Of a stretch of DNA of 64,000 nt, positions 52,746-60,320 are shown piece after piece. A model generated the notes under the pieces. It was given only the letters and a program-made list of their open reading frames with translations, was not told the origin of the DNA and searched no databases. Origin of the DNA: Streptomyces olivochromogenes (GTDB lineage Bacteria > Actinomycetota > Actinomycetes > Streptomycetales > Streptomycetaceae); the NCBI RefSeq assembly GCF_001514115.1, contig NZ_KQ948462.1, positions 1 through 64,000 of the forward strand, given 5' to 3'. How positions within the stretch are numbered: position 1 is the first letter of the stretch; each line of letters begins with the position of its first letter. The translations under genes were made by a program, and so were the position numbers.

Positions 52746-52795
52746 CCGGGCCGGGCTCATCGAAGCGTGGCCTGGGCCGGACTCATCGAGCCGTC
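52723..52795 (+). repeat. 25-bp repeat crossing the response-regulator stop codon
   Basis: GGGCCGGGCTCATCGAACCG and relatives start at 52723, 52748 and 52774. The first copy encodes the final GLIEP and the TGA; the others lie outside the gene. Confidence 0.9.
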
Positions 52796-52814
52796 GTCCC
52801 GCCCGGACAGGGAA

Positions 52815-52842
52815 AGGGCCGACCCGTGCACGGGTCGGCCCT
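52815..52842. terminator. bidirectional terminator
   Basis: Perfect 12-bp stem AGGGCCGACCCG / CGGGTCGGCCCT with TGCA loop, followed by CTCTT, between converging genes. Confidence 0.92.
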
Positions 52843-52862
52843 CTCTTGGCGGTGCCGCCGGA

Positions 52863-53339
52863 TCACTTCACCGTCACGACGACGGTGGGCGAGACGATCT
52901 TGTCCGCCATGACCCGAAGCTGCTCCTTGCCCTTGTTGTTGAACTTGGTGACCAGGGAGTAGCTGCTGCCGTTCTTGAGCACGGTGCTGGACTTCAGAGG
53001 AGTCCACTTACCGTTGTGCATGTGCAGCAGCACCACCTTGGTGCCGACCTTCACTCCCTTGGCGCGTCCGGTGAACGTCACCGACTGGCCGGGCTTCACC
53101 TGGACCTTGCTCACCCTGGCAGTGATCGAACCGTTGGCCATGGGCGAGCCGGACTTGGTCGGCTTCGCGGTGCTGGTCCCGGTCGGCTTCGCGCTGCCGG
53201 TCATGATCGGCTTCGGACGCGGTGAGGCCGCGCTCGGGGACGCGGCGAAGGCGCCCGCCGTCCCGGCCGACAGCAGAGCGACGGAGAGCGCGCCGGCGCC
53301 GATCGCCTTGGCACAGCGGCTGCGGAGTGTGGAATTCAC
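52863..53339 (-). CDS. small secreted protein of unknown function
   Basis: 158 residues from GTG 53339, with AGGAG 7 nt upstream. Sec signal peptide (KAIGAGALSVALLSAGTAGAFA, cleaved after AFA), then a Pro/Ser/Lys linker (KPTGTSTAKPTKSGS) and one beta-rich domain of about 85 residues that resembles bacterial Ig-like repeats (VKPGQSVTFTGRAKGVKVG, GSSYSLVTKFNNKGKEQLRV). No catalytic motif. The upstream gap (53456-53510) is unusually AT-rich for this genome and may hold its promoter. Confidence 0.8.
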   Translation of the reverse strand: MNSTLRSRCAKAIGAGALSVALLSAGTAGAFAASPSAASPRPKPIMTGSAKPTGTSTAKPTKSGSPMANGSITARVSKVQVKPGQSVTFTGRAKGVKVGTKVVLLHMHNGKWTPLKSSTVLKNGSSYSLVTKFNNKGKEQLRVMADKIVSPTVVVTVK

Positions 53340-53576
53340 GTGTGACTCCTGACGTGACGGGTCCCCCCACAAACGGACCACGCCCATATGGGCGAAATGT
53401 TCGCTTTTGAGGTTATCCACGTCAGGGCCGAGCCTGCGACCGGACGAGTGTTCCATCCTTGTGCGAAAAGCATCAAAAAAACCCTCACTATCGGACAAAA
53501 ACCCTGGTCGGCGGGATTTGCGGAGGGTTACCAACTTCTTACCCAGCGTCCATCGCGTCGTCGTGGTCCGCGGAGG

Positions 53577-54599
53577 TCAGGAGGTCTGGGAGCGAGGGCG
53601 CATGTCCGCGCCGTACACCGTGCGGTAGTCCGGGACGACGATCCGGCTGGCCGGGGACTCCCGGTGCACCTGGGCGAGGAAGCCGTCCAGGTCCATCGAC
53701 GGGTCGCGGCGCGGTGGCTCGCTCAGGGGCTCCTCGAAGTTGTCCCAGTGGACGGGCACGACGACGTCGGGGTTGCCCAGGGCGCGCAGCAGCCGGGGCA
53801 CGTAGTGGTGGGTGGCGGTGCTGGAGGGCACGGCGACCATGGCGAGATCGGGGCGGAGTCCCTGGACCGCCCGTTCGGAGAAGTCGCTGGCCCCCATGAG
53901 GAACGCCGAGGGCCCACCGCTGCCGACCGCCACCTGGAAGGCGAGCGTGTCGCCCTCCGGCAGCTCCGCGATGGTCCTCGGAGGCGCCGCGGGCGGGGTG
54001 TCGAGCGTGCCGGGGGCGAAGTAGGCGTACTTCTTGTTGCGGCTGTGCAGGCCGGCCGCGACCTCGACGATGATGCCGCCGAAGTCCAGCACCTCGCCCC
54101 CCTTCACCACGGAGATCTGACCCGGGTCGACACCGAACGCGACCAGCAGGTGGAAGGTGGTCTCCGTGCCGACGACGCGGGCGCCGGTGGACTTGGCGAT
54201 GTACGGCACGTCGGCGAGGTGGTCCCAGTGGGAGTGGCTGACCAGGACGAGTTCGGGGGCTCCGATGTGTTCCCGAACCACCTCGGGGTCGGTGCTCAGC
54301 TCCGTGTCCGCGCGGAAGGCGCCGTCGAACAGGCCGGTCTTGAACCGGGTGAGGTACGGGTCGAAGAGCACGGTCCGGCCGTCGACGTCGATGCGCCAGC
54401 CGGAGGTGCCCAGCCAACGTAAGGACGGCGACGCCGCGGCCGACGCCGATATTGACGTCGTTGCGGTGGCAGTGGCAGTGGTGGCGCCGGCAGTGGTGGC
54501 GGCGGGAAGGAGTGGGCCGGCCGCGCCGATCGCGGCACCTCGCAGCAGGCTGCGTCGGCCGAGCATCGGGTCTCTCTGTGTGTCTGCGGAGTCGCTCAT
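53577..54599 (-). CDS. Tat-exported metallo-beta-lactamase-fold hydrolase
   Basis: 340 residues from ATG 54599; ATG 54566 (M12) is a good alternative with GAGAGA upstream and would leave MLGRRSLLRGAAI. The twin-arginine signal is RRSLLRG, followed by a long Thr/Ala/Ser-rich stretch. The metallo-hydrolase motif SHSHWDHLAD supplies HxHxDH, and later HSRN, D in GASDF and H in VPVHWDN complete the UlaG-like set. The substrate is not predictable; lactone- or phosphodiester-type hydrolysis is common. It stands alone on the minus strand. Confidence 0.88.
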   Translation of the reverse strand: MSDSADTQRDPMLGRRSLLRGAAIGAAGPLLPAATTAGATTATATATTSISASAAASPSLRWLGTSGWRIDVDGRTVLFDPYLTRFKTGLFDGAFRADTELSTDPEVVREHIGAPELVLVSHSHWDHLADVPYIAKSTGARVVGTETTFHLLVAFGVDPGQISVVKGGEVLDFGGIIVEVAAGLHSRNKKYAYFAPGTLDTPPAAPPRTIAELPEGDTLAFQVAVGSGGPSAFLMGASDFSERAVQGLRPDLAMVAVPSSTATHHYVPRLLRALGNPDVVVPVHWDNFEEPLSEPPRRDPSMDLDGFLAQVHRESPASRIVVPDYRTVYGADMRPRSQTS

Positions 54600-54682
54600 G
54601 GCGTCAGCAGATCAGGGATCGACCTCCCGCGTCCAAGATCGAGACGGTGTCCTCGTGATACGTGAGGGCATATGAGACCTGG

Positions 54683-55630
54683 TCAGACGCCCTCGCTCCG
54701 CAGGAAGTCGACGGCGATTGCGGCCGCGACGCCGATCGCGGCGTCCACCGTCGGCCGGGTGGCGGTCAGCTCATGGGTACGGGCGAAGACGGACACCGCG
54801 TAGCACCCGCCGTCGGGATACCGGACGACTCCCGCCTCCATGTGCAGCCCCGGCAGGGTCCCGGTCTTGGCCGCGATCGTCACGTCGTCCGGGAACCCCG
54901 ACACCAGTCGGTGCCGAAATGCCTGACGACTCATCAAGTCGCGTACGTGGGAGCAGGCTTCCGGAGCACCCGCTTCGTCGCGCCAGATCAGACGCAGCAG
55001 TTCGCTGGTCTCGCGGGGCGTACTCGCGTTGGTGCGCAGGGGATCCAGTACGGCCAGCCGTCTCTTGCGGTCGTCCGGCAGGGCGGGGTACCGGACGGCG
55101 AACTCCCGCTCGTCGCCCGCCCCGACCTCCGAGAGCATCGAATCGAGCACGTCACGCGGGCCACCCACGATCCTCGTCCGGTCGAGCCCGAGCTCCTTGG
55201 CGAGCAGCCGTACGGTGTCCAGCCCGACCCGGTCCAGCAGCAGATCCGCAGCCGCGTTGTCACTGACCGACATCGCGAAGAAGGCCAGATCGCGCAGCGA
55301 CAGCTCGACGTCGTCCGCGCAGCCCGCCGTGCCCCAGCCGCCGAGCCGGTCGGCCGCCGTCACCCGTACCCGCTCCCGGGGGTCGAGCTGTCCGGCCGCC
55401 GCCTGCCGGGCGAACTCCAGGACCAGCAGCACTTTGAAGATCGAGGCGATCACGACGGGCTCGTCCGCGCCGACGGCCACCTCGCGCGCCTCACTCGGTG
55501 ACCACTTGCGCGCCTCACCCGGTGACCACTCGCGCGCCTCACCCGGTGACCAGGTGCCGACGGGGACCGCGTGCAGGAGACCCTCGGCGCCCGCTCTCGC
55601 GAAAACCTCGCGGATCCGCTCCTCGACCAC
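54683..55630 (-). CDS. class A beta-lactamase/serine hydrolase-like protein without signal peptide
   Basis: 315 residues from GTG 55630. The serine-hydrolase motifs are all present: S63-x-x-K66 in ASIFKVLL, S123-D-N125 and K255-T-G257-T. No signal peptide is visible, so it is probably cytosolic, unlike secreted beta-lactamases. Residues 27-50 contain three 8-residue repeats (WSPGEARE, WSPGEARK, WSPSEARE) from a 24-bp DNA repeat. The divergent LysR gene 35 bp away recalls ampR-ampC organisation. Resistance or D-amino-acid peptide hydrolysis is possible, neither is proven. Confidence 0.88.
   Translation of the reverse strand: MVEERIREVFARAGAEGLLHAVPVGTWSPGEAREWSPGEARKWSPSEAREVAVGADEPVVIASIFKVLLVLEFARQAAAGQLDPRERVRVTAADRLGGWGTAGCADDVELSLRDLAFFAMSVSDNAAADLLLDRVGLDTVRLLAKELGLDRTRIVGGPRDVLDSMLSEVGAGDEREFAVRYPALPDDRKRRLAVLDPLRTNASTPRETSELLRLIWRDEAGAPEACSHVRDLMSRQAFRHRLVSGFPDDVTIAAKTGTLPGLHMEAGVVRYPDGGCYAVSVFARTHELTATRPTVDAAIGVAAAIAVDFLRSEGV
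55484..55555 (-). repeat. three 24-bp repeats in the beta-lactamase-like gene
   Basis: GCGCGCCTCACYCGGTGACC with the same flank starts at 55484, 55508 and 55532; it encodes the WSPxEAR repeat. Confidence 0.93.
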
Positions 55631-55665
55631 TCGTTCGCCCGCCCCCTCGCGTAAGGTCCCTCACC

Positions 55666-56682
55666 GTGGATGTCTTGCGCCACCTGCGTCTTTTCGTCAC
55701 CGTAGCCGAGGAGCTGCACTTCAGCCGGGCCGCCGACCGGCTGGGCATGGCCCAGCCGCCGCTCAGCCAGGCCGTACGGAGGCTGGAGAAGGAGCTCGGT
55801 GCCGAGCTGTTCGACCGGGCGCACCGCCGGATCCGGCTGACCGCCGCCGGGACGGTGCTCCTGGACGAGGCCCGTGAACTCCTCGCCCGTGAGGAGCGGT
55901 TGCGGGTACTGGCCCGGCGTGCCGGGGACGGCGCCCTGGGGACCCTGCGCGCGGGGGTGCCGCCCGACACCACGGCCGCCGTGCTGTCCGCGCTGCTCGC
56001 CGCCTGCGCGGAACGCTCTCCGGGGCTGTCCGTCGACCTGCGGGAGGTCACCACGGAGGAGCAGGTACGGCTGCTGGCCTCCGGCGGACTCGACGTCGGG
56101 CTCGTCCATCAGCCCGTGGACGCCACCGAACTGCGGCTCGGTCCCGAGGTCCCGATGGATCTCGGAGTCGTCCTGCCCCGCACCTCACCGCTGGCCGGGC
56201 TGTCCGAAGTGGCGCTCGGCGAACTGGCCGGCCACGATCTCGTGCTCTTTCCGCGGACCCACGCCCCCGGTTGGTACGACCGGATTCTCGACGTCTGCCG
56301 CGGCGCGGGCTTCGTGCCCGGCCGGCTGCGGCACGCGTCGAACTCCGAGTTCCTGCTGGCCCTGGTGACGGCGGGGCACGGAATCGCCTTCGACCAGGGG
56401 CCGGTGGCCCGCAAGGAGCCCCGCGTCGCCTGGCGCCCCCTGGCGGGCCGTCCCCTCACCCAGCGGCTGAGCGGCGCGTGGCCCGCCGGCCGCGCCGTCC
56501 ACCCGGCCGCGCGCCCCTTCGCGGAACTCGCGGCCGACGTACTGACCCGCGACCGCACCGCGACCCCGAGCCGAGACGACCGGGCGCACCCCACGGCACC
56601 GGGGAGTGCGGACGGGGCCCGCCCGGTGGACGGACCGGCCCGCCCGTGGTCGGTCGTGTACGGCGAGGGCTTCGGCCAGTAG
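55666..56682 (+). CDS. LysR-family transcriptional regulator
   Basis: 338 residues from GTG 55666; TAAGGT ends 8 nt upstream. N-terminal winged helix (HLRLFVTVAEELHFSRAADRL; QPPLSQAVRRLEKELG), then a LysR substrate-binding domain (LRAGVPPDTTAAVLSALL ... LDVGLVHQPVDATEL ... HGIAFDQGP). The tail after about 295 is Pro/Asp-rich. It lies head-to-head with the beta-lactamase-like gene with only 35 bp between starts, so it almost certainly controls that gene. Confidence 0.93.
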   Translation: MDVLRHLRLFVTVAEELHFSRAADRLGMAQPPLSQAVRRLEKELGAELFDRAHRRIRLTAAGTVLLDEARELLAREERLRVLARRAGDGALGTLRAGVPPDTTAAVLSALLAACAERSPGLSVDLREVTTEEQVRLLASGGLDVGLVHQPVDATELRLGPEVPMDLGVVLPRTSPLAGLSEVALGELAGHDLVLFPRTHAPGWYDRILDVCRGAGFVPGRLRHASNSEFLLALVTAGHGIAFDQGPVARKEPRVAWRPLAGRPLTQRLSGAWPAGRAVHPAARPFAELAADVLTRDRTATPSRDDRAHPTAPGSADGARPVDGPARPWSVVYGEGFGQ

Positions 56683-56684
56683 GC

Positions 56685-56750
56685 GTGGGTCGAGCGGTGG
56701 GTGTGGGTCGAGGGGTGGGTGTGGGGCGCCCGCTGGGCGTGGGTCGATGT
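56685..56750 (+). repeat. 18-bp tandem repeats after the LysR gene
   Basis: GTGGGTCGAGSGGTGGGT at 56685 and 56703, weaker copies at 56721 and 56739. Confidence 0.85.
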
Positions 56751-56833
56751 CACGCCCGTGATCACGCACGCCCGGTCGCCGGTTCGCCGCGGATGACCTC
56801 CCAAGGGGTCGACCGCGGCGAACCGGCGCCTCA

Positions 56834-58693
56834 TCAGCCGTCGATGCGGTGCTGGGTCCAGAACGAGGTCAGGTCCGTGGTCGTGGCGGCCTGGGCGGCC
56901 GCCTTGAACTCGGCCGTGGTCGAGACGCCGTACCAGTGCGAAGTGGCGTAGTCCTTCAGCAACTTCGCCATGGCGGTGTCACCGAGGACGCGCCGCAGAT
57001 CGTGCAGGGCGCACTTGCCGTAGCCGTAGACGACGGTGGAGTAACGGGACGAGTGGGCGTCCCAGTAGGCCATCGAGTTGGTGATCTTCTCCGCCGTCGA
57101 GGCCCAGGAGACGCTGTTCCAACAGTTCGTGCCGGTACTGCCCAGCGCCAGGTCGGTGGCGTAGTCGGTGAACGCCTCGTCCAGCCACGGGCTGTTGTAC
57201 TCGTCGTCGCCGACGATCCCGTAGAACCACTGGTGGCCGATCTCATGGGTGAGCGCCGTGGTGGAGACCAGGTCGAGGACGAACCCCGGGTACTCCATGC
57301 CGCCGAACCAGAAGTTGTTGTCGATCACGGCGTCCAACTCGCCGTACGGGTAGGCGCCGAAGCGGCCCGCGTGGGCGTCCACCGCGGTCTTCGCCGTGGT
57401 GAGCATGGATTGTGCGCTGGACGAACTGATCCCCGAGACCGAGTAGATGTTGATCGGGGTGCCCGCCGTCGACGTACCCGAGATCTTGGTGAACGGGCCC
57501 GCCGCCCACGCGAAGTCACGGACCTTGGAGGCGGTGGCCGTGGTGACCGTGCGTCCGCTGGAGCCGGGGGTGTCCACCGAGGCGCCCGTGGCCGGGACCA
57601 GCAGGGTGGTCGGGTGGTCGAGGGTCACCTTGAAGTCGGCGGCCAGGGAGTAGAACGACTCGCCGTTGTTGGTGTACGGGTCCAGGTGCCAGCCCGATCC
57701 GTCCTTGACGGCGAGAACCGGCAGCGCGTTGCCGATCATGCTGAACGCGCCGTCGTAGCCGAAGCGGTCGGCGCCGCTGGGGACGGTGATCCCCAGGTCG
57801 AAGCCGATCGTGGTCGACTGGCCCTGCGCCAGCGGGGTCGGGAGCGCGATCTGCAGGGCGGTGCAGCCGACCGACAGGGCGCCCGCGGTGCCCCCGGTGA
57901 CGTTGCTGACCGCGATCGGCATCGCGGAGCAGGTGCCGTGGTAGTTGTCCCACAGCCTCAGGTACACCTCGCTGAGCGCGGTCGAGGACGCGTTGGTGAA
58001 GGTCGCGCTCTCGTGGCCGGTCCAGACCGTGCCGCTCGTGTTGCTGCTCAGGCTGACGGTGTACGAGGGGGCGGCCGGCGTGCGTGTGGAGTCCGCCGGC
58101 GGGGTCGTGCCGCCGGAGGTGTTGAGGGCGATGTCGTCGAGGACGAAGCTCGTCTGGAGGCTGGAGTCCTCGGTCCCGGTGAAGGCGAGGCTCACGGTCT
58201 GGCCCGCGAACGCCGACACGTCGAACGACTTCTGTACGTAGCCGGTGGCCTTGTTGAGGTTCGAGTACGTCGCCAGTGTCGTACTGCCGATCTTCGCCGT
58301 CAGCTTGTCGTACGCGGTCGACGAGGTCGTCTCGGTGGTGTCGATGTGCAGCCAGAAGGTGAGCGTGGCGCTGCTGCACCCGGACGGGATCGTGACGCTC
58401 TGCGAGAGGGTGTCGGTGTGCGTACTGCCGACACCGTTCAGCCAGGCGAAGCTGGTGCCGCCGTGGGCGCTCTGACCGGAACGGCTGGTGATCACGGTCG
58501 ACGACGACTGGGTCCAGGGCGAAGTCCCGCTCTCGAAACCACCGTTGGTGACCACCTGGGCCGGAGTGCAGTCGGCGGCCAGTGGTGCCGTGGGCGGCGC
58601 GGCTGCCGCCGGGGTGACGGGGAGCAGGGCGGCGGCCAACGCGGCGATGCCCAGTGCGCTCGCGGCGAGGGCCTTGTGGGGGGTCGGTCTCAC
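56834..58693 (-). CDS. secreted M1-family metallopeptidase with N-terminal carbohydrate-binding-like domain
   Basis: 619 residues from GTG 58693 (AGGAG 6 nt upstream). Sec signal peptide to about residue 32 (LGIAALAAALLPVTPAAAA), then a jelly-roll domain (about 45-195, VVTNGGFESGTSPWTQ ... FVLDDIALN), then the M1 module. The zinc site is HEIGH (483-487) with Glu 18 residues later in WLDEAFTDYATD; GGMEYPG replaces the GAMEN exopeptidase loop and YGYGKCAL supplies a catalytic Tyr region. It likely works as an extracellular aminopeptidase. The protein is shorter than classical PepN. Confidence 0.93.
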   Translation of the reverse strand: MRPTPHKALAASALGIAALAAALLPVTPAAAAPPTAPLAADCTPAQVVTNGGFESGTSPWTQSSSTVITSRSGQSAHGGTSFAWLNGVGSTHTDTLSQSVTIPSGCSSATLTFWLHIDTTETTSSTAYDKLTAKIGSTTLATYSNLNKATGYVQKSFDVSAFAGQTVSLAFTGTEDSSLQTSFVLDDIALNTSGGTTPPADSTRTPAAPSYTVSLSSNTSGTVWTGHESATFTNASSTALSEVYLRLWDNYHGTCSAMPIAVSNVTGGTAGALSVGCTALQIALPTPLAQGQSTTIGFDLGITVPSGADRFGYDGAFSMIGNALPVLAVKDGSGWHLDPYTNNGESFYSLAADFKVTLDHPTTLLVPATGASVDTPGSSGRTVTTATASKVRDFAWAAGPFTKISGTSTAGTPINIYSVSGISSSSAQSMLTTAKTAVDAHAGRFGAYPYGELDAVIDNNFWFGGMEYPGFVLDLVSTTALTHEIGHQWFYGIVGDDEYNSPWLDEAFTDYATDLALGSTGTNCWNSVSWASTAEKITNSMAYWDAHSSRYSTVVYGYGKCALHDLRRVLGDTAMAKLLKDYATSHWYGVSTTAEFKAAAQAATTTDLTSFWTQHRIDG

Positions 58694-59004
58694 ACGAAAC
58701 TCCTTTGAGGCGGCCGGGATTCCGGCCTGCTCGGTGGCCGCCCTGACGGCCTGGGTGCGCCGGGGGCAGCCGGGGGCTGCACGCATCGCTTGCGCGAGCG
58801 CTGGGGTGAGATTTCCGTTGCGTCTCCCTGTGGTCAGGGCGACGGCTGCGGGAAGCCTGGCAGATTTGACCGGGGCATGCCATCAGTGACGGGTAAAAGT
58901 GTTCGCTGACCTGAAGTGTTCGGGCTCCGCCCGCGGCCGTGGTCGGTACGAGTCGGTCGAACTCGGTGATCAGTGCCGGGTGCCGGGTGCTGAGTGATCA
59001 GTGA
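58694..59004 (-). other. intergenic region before the M1 peptidase
   Basis: 311 bp with no gene. It ends with three GTGATCA repeats (about 58985-59012) near the stop of the next minus-strand gene. The M1 promoter should be in the proximal part, but I see no clear pair of hexamers. Confidence 0.5.
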
Positions 59005-59619
59005 TCAGTGATCCGGGAGCGCGACGTGCGGGCCGAGTTGCCGCGTGCATGCGTCCCGGGCCGGGGCGGACAGCAGGTCGCCCGCTCCGGCGAACAGCCG
59101 GTACAGGGCCGGGCCGTACCGCTCGGCCAGTTCCGCGTTGTGGGCCAGTACGTCGAGCTCGTTGGCGGCGGTGATCTCCAAGAACGCTCGCACGTCGTCG
59201 TCCGAGGGGATGTGCTCGCGGCCGGTGAAGCGATCACGGAAGACCACGGGCCGATCGCGTCCGATCCGGGGAAGGACGGCGCCGCGGTCGCAACTCGCGT
59301 ACAGGTACACCAGCGCCTCGGCCCGGTCGCCGATCAGCTCCGCCAGGGTCGCCCGCTCGGTGACCGGCAGCAGGTACGGGTCGAAGCCGTCGGTCCCGTA
59401 CGCGGCATGGCACAGCCCCGCCGCCTGGACCGCGGGGTCGCCGCCCCAGGCGGCCAGGAGCCGCCGGACACGGCCGAGGTGCTCCAGCAGCGTGCCGCCC
59501 GGATGCGGCATCTCGGCGGTTCCCCGCGCACGCAGGAAGGCTTCGGCACGCGACCACCGGGACGCGTCACCGTCGCCGGTCTCTTCGGGAACTTGGCGTA
59601 CTTCGGGTACTTCGGTCAC
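59005..59619 (-). CDS. DUF6817-like protein of unknown function
   Basis: 204 residues from GTG 59619 (GAGAGGGG upstream). Resembles the DUF6817/HD-like family (HPGGTLLEHLGRVRRLLAAWG ... GLCHAAYGTDGFDP ... ALVYLYASCDRG). His residues in TLLEHLGRV and GLCHAAYG are the probable metal or catalytic residues of a helical phosphohydrolase-like fold. The C-terminal half includes EITAANELDVLAH. Cytosolic. I cannot assign a substrate. Divergent from the acetyltransferase gene. Confidence 0.72.
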   Translation of the reverse strand: MTEVPEVRQVPEETGDGDASRWSRAEAFLRARGTAEMPHPGGTLLEHLGRVRRLLAAWGGDPAVQAAGLCHAAYGTDGFDPYLLPVTERATLAELIGDRAEALVYLYASCDRGAVLPRIGRDRPVVFRDRFTGREHIPSDDDVRAFLEITAANELDVLAHNAELAERYGPALYRLFAGAGDLLSAPARDACTRQLGPHVALPDH

Positions 59620-59678
59620 TTCAGCCCCTCTCGGGATGGGGATTCAACGTCTCGGCAGGCCACTGAGAGACTCCCACC

Positions 59679-60254
59679 GTGGAGACGAGTGCGGGGGCGG
59701 AGCGGACAAGGCCGGGGCGGGCGCTGCCCGGGAACGGGCCGGACCTAGGGGTGGGTCGAGGGCCGGGTCGAGGGCCGGCCCGTTCCATGGAATGGGCGCT
59801 GGAATGGGCGCTGCGCTCCGCGGAGCAGGCGGATGTCGAGGTGATCGCCGAGCTGCGGGCGACGGTGATGCGCCCGGACCTGGAGCGGTTGGGACGGTTC
59901 GACGAGCGCCGGGTCCGCCGGCGGCTGCGGGAGTCCTTCTCCCCGGGGCACACATCGGTCGTCATCGCCGACGGCGACTTCGCGGGCTGCGTCACGCTGA
60001 GGCCGGCCGAGGACGGGCTGTGGCTGGAGCACTTCTATCTCGTCCCGGACTTCCAGGGCCGGGGGCTCGGTTCGGCGGTCCTGCGCACCCTGCTGGACCG
60101 CACCGACGCCGACGGCCTGCCCGTCCGCCTGAATGTCCTGCAGGGCAGCGCCGCCCGGCGACTGTACGAGCGCCACGGGTTCACCGTGGAGGTTCAGGAC
60201 CCGATCGACGTCTTCATGGTGCGACGACCGGGTCCGGGCGTCCTCGCCCCGTGA
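59679..60254 (+). CDS. GNAT-family N-acetyltransferase
   Basis: 191 residues from GTG 59679; ATG 59787 would give 155 residues starting MEWALEWALR and has about equal support, since the first 36 residues are Gly/Arg/Pro-rich. The GNAT core is intact: VVIADGDFAGCVTL, LEHFYLVPDFQGRGLGSAVL (the Q-x-x-G-x-G acetyl-CoA loop), and RLNVLQGSAARRLYERHGF. The acceptor substrate is unknown. Confidence 0.88.
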   Translation: METSAGAERTRPGRALPGNGPDLGVGRGPGRGPARSMEWALEWALRSAEQADVEVIAELRATVMRPDLERLGRFDERRVRRRLRESFSPGHTSVVIADGDFAGCVTLRPAEDGLWLEHFYLVPDFQGRGLGSAVLRTLLDRTDADGLPVRLNVLQGSAARRLYERHGFTVEVQDPIDVFMVRRPGPGVLAP

Positions 60255-60320
60255 GGGGAGAGGCCAGGAGGGGAGAGGCTCATTCGGGGAGAGGCCCGTG
60301 CGGGATGAAGAGGTCTGTTC

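Noticed and set aside
54599..54682. beta-lactamase-like gene and the metallo-hydrolase as one operon
   Set aside because: They are on the same strand with a gap of 83 bp, but no shared motif or functional link supports co-function; left as separate genes.
56338..56353. LexA-like GAAC/GTTC pair
   Set aside because: Spacing is 5 instead of 4 and it lies deep inside the LysR coding sequence.
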